Source: Calendula officinalis (taxonomy: Eukaryota; Streptophyta; Magnoliopsida; Asterales; Asteraceae). From it: 64,000 nt of DNA. Of the stretch, positions 35,600 through 46,205 are shown in pieces. The translations under genes and the position numbers were made by a program. The notes beneath the pieces are model-generated. The model worked only from the letters and a program-made list of their open reading frames with translations. It had not been told where the DNA came from and did not search any database. Where the stretch lies: the NCBI GenBank assembly GCA_963853835.1, contig OY970823.1, positions 66,783,845 through 66,847,844 on the forward strand, given 5' to 3'. Each line of letters begins with the position of its first letter. Position 1 is the first letter of the stretch.

Positions 35600-36430
35600 G
35601 CTTGGCTTTATGAAGCACATGTGCTTCATAATGATGTGTTCGTCACTTGTTTTGATTTTTTTTCCGTGTAGTGAAGCACATGTGCTTCATAACGTCAAGC
35701 ACATGTGCTTCGTGATTCAAACACAAATGACTTGTTTGTAAGTTACATGTGTTCAGGAACAAAAACACATGTGCTTGGCTTTATGAAGCATTGGCTTTAT
35801 GAAGCACATGTGTTTGGCTTTATGAAGCACATGTGCTTCATAATGATGTGTTCGTCACTTGTTTTGATTTTTTTTCCTTGTAGTGAAGCACATGTGCTTC
35901 ATAACGTCAAGCACATGTGCTTCGTGATTCAAACACAAATGACTTGCTTGTAAGTTACATGTGTTCATGAACAAAAACACATGTGCTTGGCTTTATGAAG
36001 CACATGTGCTTCATAATGATGTGTTCGTCACTTGTTTTGATTTTTTTCCGTGTAGTGAAGCACATGTGCTTCATAACGTCAAGCACATGCACTTCGTGAT
36101 TCAAACACAAATGACTTGTTTGTAAGTTACATGTGTACAGGAACAAAAACACATGTGCTTGGCTTTATGAAGCATTGGCTTTATGAAGCATTGGCTTTAT
36201 GAAGCACATGTGCTTCATAATGATGTGTTCGTCACTTGTTTTGATTTTTTTTTTCCGTGTAGTGAAACACATGTGCTTCATAACGTCAAGCACATGTGCT
36301 TCGTATGCTCCCTTGTGTGTGTTAGAAACTCATGTTTTTAGTGACTTGAAGCACATGTGCTTCGTGACCTGAAGCACATGTGCTTCGAAGTAATATGTTG
36401 TATTTAGTGAAGCACATGTGCGTCGATACA
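35600..36430. repeat. CACATGTG palindrome array, right part
   Basis: Continuation of the array broken by the Gypsy insertion: about twenty more copies of AAGCACATGTGCTT or variants. The landmark CTTGTTTTGA recurs at about 35645, 35858, 36031 and 36235, giving higher-order units of 173-213 bp. Confidence 0.9.
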
Positions 36431-36495
36431 TCAATACCACCACCACCCCCTTTAGCACCAGCCCCTTCACTGTCAGCCACCACCACCACCGCCGG

Positions 36496-36636
36496 CCGCC
36501 GGCCACCGGCGGCAGACGGCGGCGATCGGCGGCGATCGGCGGTGGTCGGCGGCGGTCGGCGGCGGTCGGCGGCGGCGGTCGGTGGCGGCGGACGGTGGCC
36601 AGAGGTGGCCGGCGGCGGCGGCCGGCGGTAGTTGTA
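36496..36636. repeat. GGC/GGT-rich block, right arm of MULE
   Basis: About 140 bp of GGCGGCGATCGGCGG-like units just inside the right TIR. Same strand bias as the left block. Frames through it are low-complexity artefacts. Confidence 0.9.
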
Positions 36637-36739
36637 GGTGGGGGATTTAATCTTGTCCATCTTGATCCAATAGCTAGGATTTGTCCGTTGCGACTAGACA
36701 AATCCTTTGGACTTCCTAGAATACAACTCTATGTTCATA

Positions 36740-39240
36740 AGCAAATTTGACTAAAAAAACCCACCTCTTGCACAAATCAGCTTATGTTCAGAACTCCAAC
36801 ATTCTCGATGAAAAAACACCCACCTCTTGCAGTTAGATTTCTAATGAGGCTAAGTGGGTAAATTTTAATTGAACCGTTGGATTATGTAATCCTAAGGCCT
36901 CTTCCAATCCTTACTCATCACTAAACCCATCAGTAGCGCCACGTCATCACATCCTTACTGACACGCTACTGACACGGTCGTGTCAACCCTACCCATCACT
37001 AACCCATCACTAAACCCATCTTTTCCATATCATCATTTTTAATTAAAAAAAAAACACTACATTATAATAAAAAAACATTACAATTATAATAAAAATAACA
37101 ACATTATAATGATAAAAAAAATAAAGAAAAAAAACTATTTTATATTAAAAAAAGGACAATGATACAAGTTTTTAAAGCATGATGTACAACTCCCAACTCC
37201 CTCTTCCTCTCTCTCTCTCTTCCCCTATCTCTTCCCCCTCTCTCTTCCAGCTCCCGCGACGCACGAAGCAAACCGTCGACACCCCGACGTCCGCCTCACA
37301 GCGCCCCCCACGACGGCTCGATGCCAACGCCGTCGTGGCGCGACAACAAACACCCCCCCCCCCCCCGACGGGTGATGGTGACGGTGCGTTGGCACGGGTC
37401 TAATCTACTATGGTAACTTGTATATTTCGTCCCTAACTACTTTGTAAGGGCGTTTCTAATATAATTCTACAAAATATTTTTTATACTTTTAGCATTCAAA
37501 AATAATATATTTCTAAGCAACTTTTCCTGCAAATAAAAAAAAAATCTGAAAATTCATATACCCTCATTTTGCATCAAAATGCTAAATAATTTTAACTTTT
37601 ATTTTCAAGCATATGTTCTATTTCAACACTAAATTATAAGATATATATTTTATAGCAAAATGCTAAAATAACGACAGTTTCGTTTCGTATAAACTAAATA
37701 ATTGTTTAAGAATGAATAATAAATATAACATTTCACTAAAAGTTAAGGGTCTAATTTTATATTATATTTCTGCAAAAAAATAATTCGAACGGTTGATTTT
37801 GAATATGTTTTATTAAAAACACAAGGTGTAAAAGTTCAAGTTATACTAATATTAAATATACTTTTATTCTTTAATATGGTTTTAATATTATTTCAAAATT
37901 ATCATTCCTGGTTTAAAATTTTTATAACGCCTACTGAAGACCCACAAAAAACACCCAACCAATCACAATTTTCAAGTTAAAAAAAAACAAAAAACATTTG
38001 ACGTACCGCCATATCTTCGGTGAAATACCTTTTAGCGGTGGATATTGTGTGGGGAAATCACCTTTGGCGGTTATAGAGGTGTTTTGGCGGGGGTATAACA
38101 CACTGTACACTGAGTGCTCTAAAACCTATTGACAAAGAAATCCCTAAATTTATTTTTAAGAAAAAAGAAAAGAAAAAAAGAGAGTGTTATGTAATTAGAA
38201 GTGTATTCGACTAATATTAATATACATAAAAGAACGCCAAACACATACCACTTAGAGATCCAAATATTTGGAACAACTAAATAATATATTCCGTTAAAAG
38301 AGCTCATTCGAGGTAGCTAAGTTTTATTTATTATGTATGTGATCTAACCGTTATCGTGATTGTTTTCAAATATTATTTTTAAGATTTGATAATTATTTAT
38401 TCAATAACTGATTGAACCACCTCTAAAAATGCATTCGGGAATCATTAACGCTAGACAGCCGCAAGCAAATTTCACATTCTCTTTGCAAATGACTTAAAGT
38501 TAGATTTCCCCTAAAAAACAAGAAAAGAAAAGGCTGAGTATTCACGCGAATTAAAATCGTATATGTTAAAAAAAAGAAGGAAGCATAAATTAGTTTTAAA
38601 TATAAAGGTGCAGTACATAACTTGAAAAATAAATGTCTGAACGACATGCTTTTATCCCCACCCTTAGAGCGCCGGGTATGCTTCGGTTAAAGCCACACCA
38701 GAGGGTAAAAAGTCCCATTTAACGCCGTTATATCACAACGCGCCCCCTCTTTTAAACACCCTCGCCGTCAGCATTGTGGTACGCCAAATGGTTTTCCTTT
38801 TATTTTTTGTAAATTATGATTGGTTGGATGTATTTTTTATAAGTACCAAATAGATGTTATAGAATATCAAACAGATAAGATAATTTTGAATTGTATGTTA
38901 AAAACTAAAAATTATGTTAAAGAGGCAAAAAGTATATTACATGGTTTTAACGAGATAACCCTACCTTGTACTCTTATCGACTATCGCTTCATTGCAAAGA
39001 AATGAGTCTGTGTTTTAATATTTAGTTAGATATTTATATTAATTAAATTAATAGAAAGATAAATAAGAAAGTTTAATAGGCTATTTTGATTTTTGGTTCT
39101 GTTTGGAATTTTATTTGATGCACTTTTTTGCCATTTTAAGAAATATCACCTAGTTATTACTGCCGTAAAAAAAGTTACAGTAAATGATTAAGTCTTTAAA
39201 AATATTTAAAAACTAGATAAATTGGGGCAATGTTATGAAA
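36740..39240. other. Intergenic, AT-rich, with simple repeats
   Basis: No supported gene. Contains a direct repeat of ACCCACCTCTTGCA (about 36758 and 36820), a CT-rich run at 37195-37245, a 14-C run at 37356-37369 and GC-rich text between them that opens a 74-codon frame with no domain. 37500-39240 is AT-rich without recognised borders. Confidence 0.45.
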
Positions 39241-39264
39241 AAGAAAGAGGGAAAAGGAAGGGCC

Positions 39265-39331
39265 CACGTGTATATAAACAAGACATGTTGTCACACGTGA
39301 GTTCTAAGAGGGCGAGGTTCCTTCCCACGTG
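39265..39331. promoter_or_regulatory. Second cluster of three G-box sites
   Basis: Perfect CACGTG at 39265-39270, 39294-39299 and 39326-39331, with TATATAA at 39271-39277 between the first two. The density (three in 67 bp) is far above chance in this AT-rich DNA. No coding exon follows within 2 kb on either strand that I can support. Confidence 0.45.
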
Positions 39332-39399
39332 AACTCCACTCTCCCCGGTCGTCTTTAGGCCCACCCATCATGGCTCGGGCTTCGGTTTTAATCTTTTGT

Positions 39400-41290
39400 A
39401 CGGCTTGACAATAATGCCCCAGTAAAGACATTTCGTACTTGACAATTTTACCCTTTACCACACCTCTTGTTATGTATTTTCACATGCACCTGACTTCAAA
39501 GTTCAAAGGCAAGCCCTCGTGCCGCAACTTGCAAGTGGCTTTTGAAATTTAAATATATTGTCTTTTGTCTTTAGAAGCTTTTTGTTTACTTTCCAATAAT
39601 GAAAATACGTATGTTTTATTAGTAGTTTTATATAGTAACGGTATTTTTTTCCTACCATAATTCTACCTATTTTAATCATTACAACTGATAAAATCAAAAA
39701 ATGATATGAAGAAAGAGAATTAGTAGATGACACGTGTCAAGTTTAGAAGTGAGTACGCATATGGATAAAAAGAAAAGTTATGAAGAAAATATCATTTATC
39801 TAAACATGATATGAAAAAAGAAAATTAGTGGATAACATATATCAAGTTTAGAAGTTAGTAGGCTTATGAGTAAGAAAGAAACGTTACGAAGAAAATATCA
39901 TTTCTCATTTTATATGATACATAGAAAACATCTTGTGGTACTTTAATGGTAAGAGTTATTAAATTTGTTCTTATGGATCAACTTTTAGATTATTGAATGT
40001 CATATATTTTTTATAATGTTAGATTTTATATGAACTATTAATAAATATGTAACTTTAAGTTTAAAAAAAATATAAACCAAGTGTTTATAGTCGCAAAAAA
40101 ATGAGTAAAATGTATTTAATGATTTTTGATGTATAAATTTAGAAAATTTAAGAGTTAAAAATATAACTTATAAAAGTTTAAGATGATAAAAAAATAATAA
40201 CAAAAACTAAATACAATATTTTAAATAATATTATGATTGCAAATTATAAAAGGTTACGGCTTAAATATGTAAATTGCAAACTTTTAGGGATTAAATCTAT
40301 TAATTAGATAAGTCACTTGTAATTTTTTGTTATAAATAGATAGAATGATTTAAAATAAAAGGCCAAAATTTAACAAGTTTTTGTGAAACTTATTGGTATA
40401 TGCATTAGCTAGGATTTGAACATTGGTTTTAGCCCTAGTAAAGCCCCCAGGTTTAGCAAGGAAAACAGGATGATGAACTTGACTACATTATTTGAAAAAA
40501 ACTTATTAATACAACTTTATATAAAGAACTTCAAACACATTTTAATGTTAAATTATTTTATGAACAATAGTATGACAAATGTATAGTAAATAGAATAGAA
40601 TTATATACATATATGTATAATATAATATAAAAAATATAATAGTTACATTCTATTAAATATTATAATTAAATAAAAGAACTTGGTTAAATGAATTTAATCG
40701 AGATAAATTTAAGCCTTCAAAATGCTTAATGAGTTGAATTCGGGCACTTTAAGATTAAACGAGCCAACTTTAATTCTAGTCAAGCTTGATCAGGCTCGGC
40801 TTGATTCATTATATTAAGTCAAAGTTTTTTAAAAAAAAGATTTAGATTAATTTTTTAATTTCTTTCTTTTTTGTTGAGGAAATACGATATTTTCGTGAAT
40901 TTTGGAAAACAGATTATCCTGAAAGGAAAAACGGCCCCGGTAAGGCTGTCCGGTACGGGTACGATGCCGTCGGGCGTGGGGTGTGTTGTGGCTAGGCAAC
41001 GGCGTGAGCTATGGAGGAACACCGCCCCCGACGGCGTGGGGGGGAGGGCGTGGTGGGAGATGGCAACGGGCCACGGCGTATAACGGGCGTGGGATTGCTT
41101 CTTTGATCGGAAAGAGCCGTTGGGCAACGGCTATAATGCCGTTGTAATTTAAAAAAAAACTTTTTTTTCTTTTAATTATTTACCTATATATATTTACATA
41201 TTTTCACTCTTTTTACACACAAGATTAATCTTTTATCTCTCTACAAACTCCAATCTTCATACCTTCATGGGAGTCCCTCCCTACTGAAAA
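39400..41290. other. Intergenic, no supported gene
   Basis: AT-rich up to about 40900, with two near-repeats (about 39700-39770 and 39810-39900) around ATGAAGAAAGAGAATTAGTAG. 40930-41130 is a GC-rich block with CGGCGTGGG and GGCAACGGC motifs that resembles the subterminal region of a DNA transposon and precedes the Harbinger ORF1-like relic. Confidence 0.45.
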
Positions 41291-41291
41291 G

Positions 41292-41987
41292 ACAATAATC
41301 TTAGTAGCAAATGGTGTGAAATAAACAACAAGGTTACAAAATTTAATGGTATATACAACAAACTTTCGTCGAAAATAAGTAGCGGAATGGCCGAGTTTGA
41401 TGTTTTGGCGGCGGCCAAGGCACAATACAAATTTGAAAAAAAGGCCCATAATTTTGAGCTAGATCGACATTGGTTGATCTTAAAAGAGGATCCAAAATGG
41501 ATCGGAACAATTACTAAAGATCAACAACAATCGAAGCGCTCAAGAAGTTCACAATCGGTTGATGTGTCTGATGGTCGTTCTCATATTGACCTTAATGCAG
41601 GGGATGATGACTTTTCAGATGACCTATTCGACGACATTGATGAAACCCCAACTCCTCAACGACCAATTGAAAGAGACAAGGCTAAACGAGCGGGTAGGCA
41701 TGCGGCGGAAATGGAAGCGAAGAGCAAGCATAGGGAAGAAATTAAAAAAACGATTAAGCGATCACATTGGGGCAACGAAAGAGTGGCTAGAGATGCGTCG
41801 TCAACAAGTTCAACTGGAGAGGGAGAAATATGAAAGAGATGGGGCGCTTGCAACCGAACAAAGAATGATCAATAATTTGAATATTTTGAATATGCAACCG
41901 ACGCCAGGCATGCCGCAAGAAGATCTTGAATATCTACTCTCCGCGAAGGAAAGGGCCCAAAAAGCCATGAGCGATTTAGGATTGTAG
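41292..41987 (+). pseudogene. PIF/Harbinger ORF1-like (Myb/SANT, NAM-associated C-terminal) fragment
   Basis: The frame reads KWCEINNKVTKFNGIYNKLS and continues through MAEFDVLAAAKAQYKFEKKA and LDRHWLILKEDPKW, then a basic RPIERDKAKRAGR segment. This is the pattern of plant proteins with a NAM-associated C-terminal domain that are often annotated as glutathione S-transferase T3-like and correspond to ORF1 of PIF/Harbinger transposons. A frameshift between about 41740 and 41790 moves the rest (KEWLEMRRQQVQLEREKYE to the stop at 41987) into the next frame. The N-terminal Myb half is missing and no DDE transposase is nearby, so it is a dead fragment. Confidence 0.7.
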
Positions 41988-42286
41988 TTTTTAAATTTGT
42001 AGTATTCTAGTTTTTTAAAATTTTAAGTATTGTATTTTTAATTTTATGTATTGTTATTTTAATTTAATGGAAGTTTAATATTATGTTTAAAAAATAAATG
42101 AAAATGAAATGATGATATGAAAAATATAATGATGTGATGTTGTGTGGTGGGTATTTTCTAGAGATGATGTGGTGTGGTTGTGGTGTGCTTGTTGAGGTGA
42201 CAATGATGTGGCGGGAAAATTTGGTGTGGGGTGTGGTACCCATACCCCATAGCCTAAACAAAGTGAAAGGTAAAATGGGTTGTGAC

Positions 42287-42975
42287 TAGGGGTGAGCATA
42301 ACATGGTATCCGCCGGTTCCGATTGGAACCGGAACCGGAACCAGAACCGCAGGTTCCTGAAATATAGGAATCGGAACCTGGAAAACAGGTTCCTAAATTT
42401 CCAAGACCGGATCTGGAAGCACTGGTTTCAGGGCAGGTTCCGGTTACCCTGTCTCTAAATTCAAAAAAATTTAACATTACTTACTATATAAACAAGACAA
42501 TAAATCACACGAACTAACGATTACAAATATCGTTTAATAGTTTTAAATATAGTTCAACGACTACGAATATTGTTCAAAATAGAAATAAGTGAATAATTAT
42601 GATTAAAACATAGTAAATGTGTGAAAGGTGTGAAAGTTAGTCACAAAGATACAACCTCACGACGAGTGAATGTCTCACTCAATTATAACGAGTAAGGGAA
42701 AGTTTATAATTTTACTTGGACTAGTATTTTACATTTATATAAATCATAAATCTATTTAATTTAATATATAATATAATATATATTATATATTTTAATAAAA
42801 ACATACCATGTAATCGTCGGTTCGAGGGTATCCACTGGTTCCAGGTTCCTTAATTTTGAGAACCGGAACCTATTAGGGCGGTTTCATGATATTAGGAACC
42901 GGAACCAGAACCTCCTAACAGGTTCCGGATCCGGAACCTCTGGTTCCGGTTACTTTCTTTTTCTGCTCACTCCTA
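42287..42975. mobile_element. hAT-like MITE (TAGGGGTGAGCA family), large copy
   Basis: Ends TAGGGGTGAGCATAAC and TTCTGCTCACTCCTA are inverted; flanks GTTGTGAC (42279-42286) and ATTGTGAC (42976-42983) agree at 7 of 8. Both arms are rich in GGTTCCGG / CCGGAACC. 689 bp with an AT-rich centre, non-coding. Confidence 0.85.
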
Positions 42976-43602
42976 ATTGTGACTGTGAGAGGGAGTGTGA
43001 GTTTGATAGGGTGTGGGAAGGGTCCACAGCAGGTGGAATGGATATTGATCTGTCTGGGTGGATCCAATCATCAAAATCATCAATCTACTCATCATGACAC
43101 AAGATGGACTTGATGAAGCCTATATCATCCTGGGTCCCATAGATGATGTCCAATCTTGTGGATGTGAATGCTCACATGGATACACCCTCTTATCTTATTC
43201 TATTAATTTAAAGTAAAATTATCTAATACTTGTAATATATTGATATTGGAGTAAATTATAAGATGTTGTCCACAACCTATATGTAATGGGTCACAATCTC
43301 ACTATGAACAAATGAGTATATTAGGTGTTCAAAAAAAGGTTAAAAGTAAATTACATAAATTGTCTATATTATTTTTGAATTTTATGATTTTATTCTTGTA
43401 ACTTTTTTTTCTTTGTATTTTTTAATTTCATTATTTTTGTCCTTGTGAACTTTTAATTTTATTTTTCTAAAATGACTAAATATTTTTATGTTTGATTTTC
43501 TTTTCTTTCCTTTTCAGCTAAATTCCAACAACTTCAAATCTTAAACATTTTCTCTTCTTCTCTCTCCTCCTATTATTATTACACATGTAAGTTATCAAAG
43601 AG

Positions 43603-43626
43603 TTTTTTTTTTTTTTTTTTTTTTTT
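43603..43626. repeat. Poly(T) run of 24
   Basis: Uninterrupted T24. Could be the tail of a minus-strand retroelement copy, but no element body was recognised beside it. Confidence 0.8.
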
Positions 43627-43680
43627 AACTAATTGATCACTTTACAAGTTCTATGGTTTATGAAAAAAGATAAATAATAA

Positions 43681-43948
43681 TACTCCCTCCGTCCCTAAAT
43701 AAAGTTCCCATTTCACCTTCAAGTTTTGTCCCTAAATAAAGTTCTCATTTCTAAAACTTAAGGGACCCACTTAATATAATAATATTATTACCAATACTTT
43801 CACCACTAACTATCTCTTAAAACACTTTCTCTCTCCAATCAAACCTTATATTTTATTCAAAAGTAATACCAAATACCCCACCACTAACTATCTCCTAAAA
43901 TGTTTTGCCCAACACAAATGGGAACTTTATTTAGGGACGGAGGGAATA
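43681..43948. mobile_element. Stowaway-like MITE upstream of the HD-Zip gene
   Basis: Starts TACTCCCTCCGTCCCTAAAT and ends with the inverted TTTAGGGACGGAGGGAATA; TA at both borders. It ends about 320 bp upstream of the HD-Zip start codon, thus lies in the gene's promoter region. Confidence 0.88.
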
Positions 43949-44078
43949 GTATTTAATACATGAGTCAACGGTCAAACAATAAAAAGTGTTTTGTTGCATG
44001 CACATATGGTCATAAAAAGTCATTGTCTCCTCCACAGCAAAAAGACACCTTACTCTCTCTCTTTCAGCTCGGCTTACA

Positions 44079-44094
44079 CGGCTTGATCAAGCCG
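44079..44094. promoter_or_regulatory. 16-bp perfect palindrome next to the TATA box
   Basis: CGGCTTGATCAAGCCG, 22 bp upstream of the TATA box. Position and symmetry suggest a dimeric protein-binding site, but I know no factor for it. A CT-rich run (44050-44066) lies just before it. Confidence 0.5.
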
Positions 44095-44116
44095 CCATTA
44101 CCTTCTATCTTCTTTC

Positions 44117-44123
44117 TATAAAA
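44117..44123 (+). promoter_or_regulatory. TATA box of the HD-Zip gene
   Basis: TATAAAA, 147 bp upstream of the start codon; with a usual 30-bp spacing it predicts transcription starting near 44150 and a 5' UTR of about 120 nt. Confidence 0.7.
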
Positions 44124-44269
44124 CCCCATTCATCACCCTCCCCCCTCATTATTGTGAATCACTCACAAATTCTCTCCCTCTTAATCTCCAGATCACAGAT
44201 TTAAACAGACTCGTAACACCTGTTATCATCAAATTGAGGTTAACTTCAAAATAAAAAAGAAATTTGTAC

Positions 44270-45468
44270 ATGGCTGAGATGGAAGATTTAGGTCTGAGCC
44301 TTAGCTTGAACTTTTCAGCAGCCGGAGAGAGAAATCCGTCGTCACTTCAGTTAAATTTGATGCCGGCGTTGGTTTCATCATCGTCTTCGTTTAATCTTCT
44401 CCACAGAACGTCATCAGGTATACATGTATAAGCAATCAATCGGTTTCAAAATGTAATAACTTAGGTTATAGGTTAACAGATCTGAAGTGATCAATTAATT
44501 TAACCGAATTTGTTAGATCTATAAACCGATTACTGAACGTTACCGTTACTGTTACATGCAGATCGGAACAACGTTGACGCATTTAGAGTGGAAACGAGGT
44601 CGTTTCTGAAAGGAATCGACGTGAACAGGATTCCACCGACGGCCGCTGAGGCTGATGAGGAAGCCGGCGTCTCATCGCCGAACAGTACGATCTCGAGCAT
44701 CAGTGGAAAGCGGAGCGAGAGAGATCTCCCGGTGAATGAAAACGACGGAGAGAGAGATTCTTCTCGGGGTATGAGTGATGACGAGGACGGCGATAACTCC
44801 CGGAAGAAGCTCCGGCTGTCAAAAGACCAGTCGGCTGTCCTGGAAGAAAGTTTCAAAGAACACAACACTCTCAATCCTGTAAGTTATGCTTGTGAGGTAC
44901 AAGTCGGGATCCAATGGCATAATCGTAATTTTACTTATAATTTATGTGTTCTGTTTAACAGAAGCAAAAGCTGGCTCTTGCTAAGAGACTCGGGTTAAGA
45001 CCTCGTCAGGTGGAAGTTTGGTTTCAGAACCGAAGGGCAAGGTTAGTGTTGTCTGGTGTAAAATTCAATTTATACCCTTAAAAATGGATTAAATTACTAA
45101 TAATTTTCTTAATTCGATTTTTTTGCAGGACGAAATTGAAGCAAACAGAAGTCGATTGTGAGTTCTTAAAGATATGTTGTGAAAATTTAACCGATGAAAA
45201 TAGAAGGTTGCAAAAGGAATTACAAGAATTAAGAGCTCTAAAACTTTCACCACAATTCTATATGCAAATGGCCCCTCCGACCACCCTTACTATTTGCCCC
45301 TCGTGTGAGACATCCGCTATGGAAAAGTCGTCCGATCACCAACACAAACGGGCCCACATGATGGGTTCGAAACAAAACCACCACCGGACATTGCCATTTA
45401 ACCCGTGGTCAACACCTGCCAACCAGGTTGTTCATCGACAAATGAGTGCCCTCCATCCTCGATCGTGA
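44270..45468 (+). CDS. Class II HD-Zip transcription factor (ATHB-2/HAT4-like)
   Basis: Four exons: 44270-44417, 44562-44878, 44962-45041 and 45129-45468. All introns are GT-AG and phases join to 294 codons plus stop. The product is a nuclear DNA-binding protein of the HD-Zip II family, which in Arabidopsis acts in shade avoidance and auxin-related growth. Features: N-terminal EAR-type repression motif LGLSLSLNF (residues 7-15); conserved GIDVNR and GVSSPNSTISS stretch; homeodomain about 131-187 (KKLRLSKDQSAVLEESFKEH; helix 3 VEVWFQNRRAR); leucine zipper about 188-225; and the family's CPSCE motif near residue 238. Length fits the family (about 270-310 aa). One oddity is LKICCENL where most members have LKRCCENL. 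Exon 1 is short, as in relatives. Orthology to one Arabidopsis member cannot be fixed; the closest look is HAT1/HAT2/HAT4. Confidence 0.95.
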
Positions 45469-45803
45469 TTGATTGAAAGGGTATTTTGGTCATCTTAATT
45501 ATGAGTCTAGGATATGATAAGATGGGGGGTTTGGTTCATTAGGAAGGATCTAGATATTTGGTCTTCTTGACCACTTATATATGGTGTTTATCTTACTTTA
45601 AGGGTTAGTTTTGTAATTTTATGACTAGGTTTTAATACTTTAAAAGTTCTTTGTTCCAATATTTTCAAGAGTAGAAAATCACAAGAATCTCATTGTTTGA
45701 ATGGGAAGGAAGAGACGTGTACAAGGGTTGTAAATTCCCCTCACTAATTAATTACGTATTTATTAAGCACTCAATTGTTGTATTTTAGTCTTATATTATT
45801 TAT

Positions 45804-45925
45804 ACCAAATGAAGGGTAGCTTAGCGGTATGGTATTTGCCTCACAATCTTAGGGTTGAGGGTTCAAGTCTCGTCGTGAACATAGGTGAAAAAATAGCTGT
45901 AGATTAGGATTTACCGTTAAAAAAA
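45804..45925 (+). mobile_element. tRNA-derived SINE with 17-bp TSD
   Basis: A 122-bp body has a pol III A box (TAGCTTAGCGGTATGG) and B box (GGTTCAAGTCT) spaced as in a tRNA and ends in an A run. It is flanked by the perfect 17-bp direct repeat AGTCTTATATTATTTAT (45787-45803 and 45926-45942). The tRNA-like part cannot fold as a working tRNA and is followed by a tail, so this is a SINE and not a tRNA gene. It lies about 335 bp after the HD-Zip stop codon, possibly in or just past its 3' UTR. Confidence 0.9.
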
Positions 45926-46205
45926 AGTCTTATATTATTTATGAATTTTTGAACATGTATAATATAGTAATACATGGTTATTATAATGACGAAATAAACA
46001 AAACCGATGATTTATGATGATTATGGTAGGGAGCGCAATTAAAAGTTTGAGCTCGACTCGATTATAAAGTCGAAGTTCAAAAGTCTCAGAAGTTCGAAAC
46101 TCTAATGTAGCTTGATCGAGTTGTTATATATATAAAAGTTTGAATAAGAGACATTTAAAGGTAAACAACTTGGTTATTTTGAAAAAGAAGGTTGTAAATA
46201 CTAAA

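Larger units (their letters stand above)
26537..36729. mobile_element. MULE-type non-autonomous element packed with CACATGTG palindromes, split by a Gypsy insertion
   Basis: Diverged long TIRs of about 100 bp (26537-26636 and 36638-36729) are flanked by the perfect 10-bp TSD TATGTTCATA (26527-26536 and 36730-36739). The outer end reads GTGAAATGTTCAAGG on the left and GAGTTGTATTCTAGGAAGTC on the inverted right. Long TIRs with a 9-11 bp TSD indicate Mutator superfamily. Without the nested Gypsy element the length is about 1.8 kb. Inside each TIR is a GGC-rich block, and the centre is a tandem array holding about 30 copies of AAGCACATGTGCTT or close variants. No transposase is encoded. A smaller relative lies at 52242-52983. 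Confidence 0.82.

Noticed and set aside
26656..36430. CRISPR-like array of palindromic repeats
   Set aside because: This is a plant nuclear MULE with a TSD; repeat spacing is irregular, the spacers are themselves repeated and there are no cas genes.
37179..37403. 74-aa frame with Ser/Pro-rich start
   Set aside because: Produced by a CT-rich run and a poly-C run; no domain, no splice partner and no promoter signal.
44588..44998. 136-aa single-exon version of the HD-Zip protein
   Set aside because: It reads through intron 2 (44879-44961) and loses the homeodomain helix 3 and zipper. The four-exon model joins in phase and matches the family.
45812..45890. tRNA gene
   Set aside because: A and B boxes are present, but the arms do not form a proper cloverleaf and the unit has an A tail and a 17-bp TSD, so it is a SINE.
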